11,499 nt of DNA from Lachnospiraceae bacterium (GTDB taxonomy: Bacteria; Bacillota; Clostridia; Lachnospirales; Lachnospiraceae): positions 1-11,499 of the forward strand of contig DMCJ01000033.1 in NCBI GenBank assembly GCA_003446735.1, written 5' to 3'. Numbering within the stretch: position 1 is the first letter of the stretch; every line of letters begins with the position of its first letter. The notes under the pieces were generated by a model that did not search any database, had not been told where the DNA came from, and saw only the letters and a program-made list of their open reading frames with translations. Made by a program: the position numbers and the translations under genes. This document shows positions 7,744 to 11,499 of this stretch, piece by piece.

Positions 7744-9414
7744 TTATACGGGGAAAATGCTTCCGCCGACAAATTCTCTTACGATCGAATTATACGGGAT
7801 GTCTTCGGTATTGATCCCGAGGAAGTATTCAAGAAGCTTGAGAAGCCTCTTTGCTTCGTAATACTCGGGCTCATCTTCACCTATCATGTAAAGGAGCGGC
7901 TCGGCAAACTGCTTTAATGCGGCAAGTTCAAATATAGATGCGGAATTAAAAAATGCGTCCGCACTTTCCTGAAACGGGAAGATGTTTTCCTCCTCTCCGC
8001 GGCGTACCGAATCCCACATCTGTATCGTCCTCTTTGCGCTGGCTCCTCTTGTGCGGGCATCCCGGACAATACGGCGAAGCAGTCTTCCGTCCGTGGTGGG
8101 GATACGGTTATGCTCATCGATATTTAACGTAGTAAGTGCGCTTATATAGATCTTATATTTGCTGTTTACAGGAAGCGCATAGCTCATCTTGTCATTAAGT
8201 CCGTGGATACCCTCTAAGACAAGGATGTCATCAGGTCCCAATTTCTTTCTGTCTCCGTGATATTCTCTCTTTCCTACCTTGAAATTGAAAGTGGGAAGCT
8301 CAACCGTCTCTCCGTTTAAAAGAGCGGTCATATCATTGTTGAAGAGCTCGGTATCTATTGCTTCAAGACATTCGAAATTATAATCCCCGTTCTCATCTTT
8401 CGGAGTATCCTCCCTGTTCTTAAAGTAATTGTCAAGTGCTATGGGATGAGGCTTTACTCCGTATGTCATAAGCTGAACGCTTAACCTGTGTGAAAAGCTT
8501 GTCTTTCCGCTCGAAGAAGGTCCCGCTATCATAACGAACTTTATTTCTTTCCGGTCGGCTATTTCTTTTGCTATTTCGCCTATTCTTCTTTCCTGCAATG
8601 CTTCCTGAACGAGCATAAGATCGGATATGGTGCCCCTGCATATCGCATTGTTAAGATCGCCGACCGTATCAACTCCGAGCATCCTGCTCCATTCATCGGA
8701 TACCTTTAAGGTCTCGAAAAGCTTGACTCTGGGTTCGAATTTTCTGAGGCTCTCCTCTTCTCCTCTTTCAGGCAGATTTAATATAAATCCTGACTCATAG
8801 GGAAGGACTTCAAATAGGTTAACATAACTTGTAGAGGGGAGCATATAACCGAAGTAGTAATCGGGATATCCGTCGAGTTCGTAGACATTGATGTTCGAGC
8901 TCTTTCTGTATCTGAAGAGCTTAACCTTATCCGTCATTCCGTGAAGCGCGAATATTCTTACGGCTTCCGCAGTGGGAAGACTCTTTTTGGTGATGGGGTG
9001 ATCGGCATCCGAAAGATCCCTCATCCTCTTTTCTATCTTTTTGGCCATTTCCTCATCAATATTTATCTTTCCTTCAACATTGATGTAATATCCGCATCCG
9101 ATGCAGAATTCAACCTTTAATTTCTTTACTTTTTCCATCGGGAGCACATCTCTTGCAGCCTTCATGAAAAGAAAAGTCGCGGTCCTTACATAGACCTTAT
9201 GTCCTATGGCGCTGTCCATAAGAACAAATGCGATATCCGCCTCATCTCTTACTTTTCTGAAAAGTTCCCTTATCTTTTTATCTTCGGTGACAAGGGCGAT
9301 CTGTTTGTCAAATTCAGGCTGGAATTCCTCGGCAACCTGTCTGTAAGTAGTCCCCTCCGGATATTCCTTTTCTATGACCTCTCCGTTTCCGTTTGTGATG
9401 TAAAGCTTTGCCAT
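7744..9414 (-). CDS. TGS-domain nucleoside (uridine-like) kinase
   Basis: This 556-residue protein has the three-part architecture of the TGS/uridine-kinase-like family found in Firmicutes and Thermotoga. Residues 1-60 form a TGS domain (YPEGTTYRQVAEEF), about 60-220 form a threonyl-tRNA-synthetase-like second domain (V75-Y-V-R, then GCGYYINVEG near 107-116), and about 285-500 form a P-loop kinase. The Walker A motif is G298-P-S-S-S-G-K-T305. The Walker B region is D396-I-L-V-L-E-G-I-H404, with a lid-like Arg-rich stretch near 444-456. Relatives are annotated as uridine kinases, phosphorylating nucleosides with NTP. The extra domains make the exact substrate uncertain. Length matches the family. 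The ATG at 9414 has GGAGG seven nt upstream. It follows the Nif3 gene after a 114-nt AT-rich gap, so it may have its own promoter. Confidence 0.9.
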   Translation of the reverse strand: MAKLYITNGNGEVIEKEYPEGTTYRQVAEEFQPEFDKQIALVTEDKKIRELFRKVRDEADIAFVLMDSAIGHKVYVRTATFLFMKAARDVLPMEKVKKLKVEFCIGCGYYINVEGKINIDEEMAKKIEKRMRDLSDADHPITKKSLPTAEAVRIFALHGMTDKVKLFRYRKSSNINVYELDGYPDYYFGYMLPSTSYVNLFEVLPYESGFILNLPERGEEESLRKFEPRVKLFETLKVSDEWSRMLGVDTVGDLNNAICRGTISDLMLVQEALQERRIGEIAKEIADRKEIKFVMIAGPSSSGKTSFSHRLSVQLMTYGVKPHPIALDNYFKNREDTPKDENGDYNFECLEAIDTELFNNDMTALLNGETVELPTFNFKVGKREYHGDRKKLGPDDILVLEGIHGLNDKMSYALPVNSKYKIYISALTTLNIDEHNRIPTTDGRLLRRIVRDARTRGASAKRTIQMWDSVRRGEEENIFPFQESADAFFNSASIFELAALKQFAEPLLYMIGEDEPEYYEAKRLLKLLEYFLGINTEDIPYNSIVREFVGGSIFPV

Positions 9415-9528
9415 AGCTAACCCTCCCGTATGTCTTCGTGTTTTCGCTTTTCTGTATTTCGTTTTTTATATATTGTTTCTTATATGGTTTTATCTTACGG
9501 TGTTTATCTTAAGTTTTGCCTTATTATC
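9415..9528 (-). other. AT-rich intergenic gap, possible promoter region of the nucleoside kinase gene
   Basis: This is the longest non-coding stretch in the window, at 114 nt. It holds no hairpin followed by a U-tract. AT-rich segments (CATATAAG, TATATAAA) could serve as a -10 box, but I find no convincing -35 partner at 16-18 nt. The octamer TAAGATAA occurs at 9490-9497, 9504-9511 and 9524-9531 (the last overlaps the Nif3 stop). Read on the minus strand, the region ends with the kinase ribosome-binding site. Confidence 0.3.
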
Positions 9529-10311
9529 TTAAATGATCACAAAAGGCTCCTTCATTTTCATCGTATATACTTTTATTCCTTTGCATTCCCTTTCGATATA
9601 TTCCTTCATATAGGGAACAAAGATCTTTTCGAGGCCGTAATGGCCGGCATCTATCACATTCATTCCTCTTGCCACCGCATCTATGCCTTCATGATGGTCT
9701 ATGTCTCCGGTGATATAAACATCCGGCGCGAAATTTAAAGCATCATCTATCATGCTACCACCCGAGCCCGGACATATAGCCGCCGTCATGACATCGGCAT
9801 CAAGATCTCCGAACACCCTTACTCCCGGGATATGGAAAGTACTCTTTACATATTCGGCGCACTCCCTTAAGGTCATCTGCCTTTTTAACATTCCGAACCT
9901 TCCGAAGCCCTCCGATGAGATATCATCTTCATATGTCTTTTTAAGTACGCTGCTCTTTTGGAGTGAAAGCTCATCTGCCACCGCATCCGCCATTCCCATC
10001 ACATCAAAATTCGTATGCATCGCATAATAAGCGATGTCCGCTTTTATAAGGCTTATCACTCTTTTGCCAATAAAATCATCGCTTCTTACGTTCTTTATTC
10101 CTTTGAATATCATGGGATGATGGGTTATGAGCATATCCGCATTCTTTGAGATGGCATCCTCTATGACATCGACTGTCGCATCAAGCGCGATAAAAACGCT
10201 CTCTACATCCTTATCGCGGCGACCTACCAGAAGGCCTACATTATCCCAGTCGGATGCATAGGATACCGGAGAAAGTTCTTCGAGTTTTGCTATTACCTGA
10301 TTCGCTCTCAT
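9529..10311 (-). CDS. Nif3-like dinuclear metal-center protein, short (YbgI-type) form
   Basis: This 260-residue protein has the Nif3/DUF34 signature residues. These are H64-H65-P near the N-terminal domain, H99-T-N-F-D103, P181-G-S-G-G-S186, T201-G-D-I-D-H-H-E208 and D221-A-G-H-Y-G-L-E228. H64, H65, D103, H224 and E228 correspond to the dinuclear metal ligands known from E. coli YbgI. The fold binds two metal ions; the biochemical role is still debated (GTP cyclohydrolase-I-like activity or a metal/cofactor role has been proposed). Many Firmicutes homologues (such as YqfO) are about 370 residues with an inserted PII-like domain, which is absent here. The ATG at 10311 is preceded by AAGGGGG and lies 9 nt after trmK. 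The rpoD-trmK-nif3 order is widespread in Firmicutes. Confidence 0.93.
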   Translation of the reverse strand: MRANQVIAKLEELSPVSYASDWDNVGLLVGRRDKDVESVFIALDATVDVIEDAISKNADMLITHHPMIFKGIKNVRSDDFIGKRVISLIKADIAYYAMHTNFDVMGMADAVADELSLQKSSVLKKTYEDDISSEGFGRFGMLKRQMTLRECAEYVKSTFHIPGVRVFGDLDADVMTAAICPGSGGSMIDDALNFAPDVYITGDIDHHEGIDAVARGMNVIDAGHYGLEKIFVPYMKEYIERECKGIKVYTMKMKEPFVII

Positions 10312-10320
10312 TTATCCCCC

Positions 10321-11025
10321 TTAAGAAATCACTTCATCTATGATCCTTATACGTTCTTTAAGCTCCCTTATTTTTCTCTCATCGGTCACTTTCGTAACAA
10401 GATCATTTGCTTTTGCTTTTTCATGCATGAGATAAGAAATGAAAACATCGCTTCTTTTCATCAGTAAGACCGGTCCGAACATATCATTTACTTCTTCATC
10501 AAATGACTTATCCGACATGTATGCGATATCAGCGCCGCCGTATCTGTCACTTTTTACGGCATGGATCACTGTATAATACTTATTGTCTTCAAATACCATT
10601 TCTTCGTCTTCAATGACGAAACCGTTCTTACGTAAAAATACCCTCACGATATCGATATCCCTGTGCGGTAAAAGGATAAGATCATTAAGATGATCCTTCA
10701 TCCTTTCAAACGCAGTTCTTAAGATATCGCATATAAGAAGTCCGCCCATTCCGGATATGATGAGTGTGTCGACCTCACCATCCCGTATTTCTTTTACCCC
10801 GTCGGATAATCGTAGATCGATGACATCCGATAAGCCGGCTTCTTTTATATGTTCCTCCGCTCGTTTCAGAGGACCTTTATTTATATCCGATGCGATAACG
10901 CTTTTGCATTTACCTTCTCTTATAAGCGCTATCGCAACATAGCCGTGATCGCAGCCGATGTCCGCAGGAGTAACTCCTGCGGGCACCATATCGACTACGG
11001 CTTTAAGACGTTTTGAAAGACTCAT
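10321..11025 (-). CDS. trmK: tRNA (adenine(22)-N1)-methyltransferase TrmK
   Basis: This 234-residue protein is a Rossmann-fold SAM-dependent methyltransferase. Motif I is A21-D-I-G-C-D-H-G28 (SAM glycine loop), motif II is A45-S-D-I-N49, and the active-site strand is I89-S-G-M-G-G94, followed by the L116-I-L-L-P-H region where TrmK proteins usually read LQPN. The C-terminal stretch from about 180 is a charged helical pair, as in the family. It methylates N1 of adenine 22 in the D-loop stem of certain tRNAs. The ATG overlaps the sigma-factor stop as TAATG, so the two are translationally coupled. The location directly downstream of rpoD matches the B. subtilis trmK (yqfN) context. Length is normal (about 230 residues). 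Confidence 0.92.
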   Translation of the reverse strand: MSLSKRLKAVVDMVPAGVTPADIGCDHGYVAIALIREGKCKSVIASDINKGPLKRAEEHIKEAGLSDVIDLRLSDGVKEIRDGEVDTLIISGMGGLLICDILRTAFERMKDHLNDLILLPHRDIDIVRVFLRKNGFVIEDEEMVFEDNKYYTVIHAVKSDRYGGADIAYMSDKSFDEEVNDMFGPVLLMKRSDVFISYLMHEKAKANDLVTKVTDERKIRELKERIRIIDEVIS

Positions 11026-11499
11026 TAATCCAGATAATCCTTAAGCTTCCTGCTCCTTGAAGGATGGCGGAGCTTTCTTAAGGCTTTGGCCTCTATCTGA
11101 CGGATACGCTCACGGGTAACATTGAATTCCTTACCCACTTCCTCAAGCGTCCTTGCTCTTCCGTCATCGAGACCGAAACGAAGTTTAAGTACCTTCTGCT
11201 CTCTTTCGGTAAGCGTATCGAGTACTTCGTTAAGCTGTTCCCTAAGAAGCGTAAAGGCAGCCGCATCCGCAGGTACGGGAACATTATCATCCTGGATGAA
11301 ATCTCCTAAATGAGAATCTTCCTCTTCACCTATGGGCGTCTCTAATGAGACGGGCTCCTGGGATATCTTTGATATCTCCCTTACTCTTTCAACGGGCATT
11401 CCGAGCTCTGCGGCGATCTCCTCATGGGTAGGTTCACGTCCGAGTTCCTGTAAGAGCTGACGGCTCACACGAATAAGCTTGTTTATGGTCTCAACCATA
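11025..11499 (-). CDS. rpoD: Primary sigma factor RpoD/SigA, C-terminal part (cut by window end)
   Basis: The frame is open to the window edge. The first Met visible (11498) is internal, since the family reads HMVETINKL here. The visible 157 residues cover sigma region 3 (ETINKLIRVSRQLLQELG, then THEEIAAELGMP), the region 3.2 linker with SLETPIGEEEDSHLGDFIQD, region 4.1 (L95-T-E-R-E-Q-K-V-L), and the region 4.2 helix-turn-helix (TLEEVG...VTRERIRQIE, about 117-136) that contacts the -35 promoter element. The ending KLRHPSRSRKLKDYLD is typical of the housekeeping sigma-70 rather than an alternative sigma. The stop TAA at 11027-11025 overlaps the trmK start by one base. Regions 1 and 2 and the expected upstream dnaG lie outside the window. 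Confidence 0.97.
   Translation of the reverse strand, partial: MVETINKLIRVSRQLLQELGREPTHEEIAAELGMPVERVREISKISQEPVSLETPIGEEEDSHLGDFIQDDNVPVPADAAAFTLLREQLNEVLDTLTEREQKVLKLRFGLDDGRARTLEEVGKEFNVTRERIRQIEAKALRKLRHPSRSRKLKDYLD

Overview
The window looks like a stretch of chromosome from a low-to-moderate GC Clostridia member. A Lachnospiraceae (Butyrivibrio-like) bacterium is my best guess, from the protein character and the sigma factor/TrmK/Nif3/TGS-kinase gene order; this is inference, since no search was run. All eight genes lie on the minus strand with very small gaps, so they are described from high to low coordinates, which is the direction of transcription. No RNA gene, mobile element, CRISPR array or clear rho-independent terminator was seen. 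No stretch longer than about 115 bases lacks a gene.

Housekeeping block (11499 to 7744): the 3' part of the primary sigma factor gene (rpoD/sigA regions 3-4, cut by the window edge); trmK, the tRNA adenine-22 N1-methyltransferase, whose start overlaps the sigma stop as TAATG; a Nif3/YbgI-type metal-binding protein 9 nt further on; then, after a 114-nt AT-rich gap, a TGS-domain uridine-kinase-like nucleoside kinase. This is a conserved Firmicutes-style neighbourhood.

Unknown block (7705 to 1563): two very large, highly charged, soluble proteins of 962 and about 1083-1105 residues that I cannot assign to any family. Aligned by eye, they share a helical module and a second C-terminal motif, so they look like tandem paralogues, or two halves of one repeat protein. 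They meet in a GC-rich junction where the reading frames overlap by 64 nt. The second gene could start inside the first (4880) or 2 nt after its stop (4814, with a better Shine-Dalgarno). A single missing base would also explain the arrangement, as a split roughly 2,050-residue ORF.

Tail block (1543 to 1): a two-domain GNAT-type acetyltransferase whose second domain looks degenerate, starting 19 nt after the large pair. It is followed by the N-terminal part of a six-helix membrane diguanylate cyclase (GGDEF), cut by the window start. The short gaps suggest that the large pair, the acetyltransferase and the cyclase are co-transcribed. If so, the unknown proteins sit with a protein- or metabolite-modifying enzyme and a c-di-GMP signalling enzyme. 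A common function is possible but not shown by the sequence.
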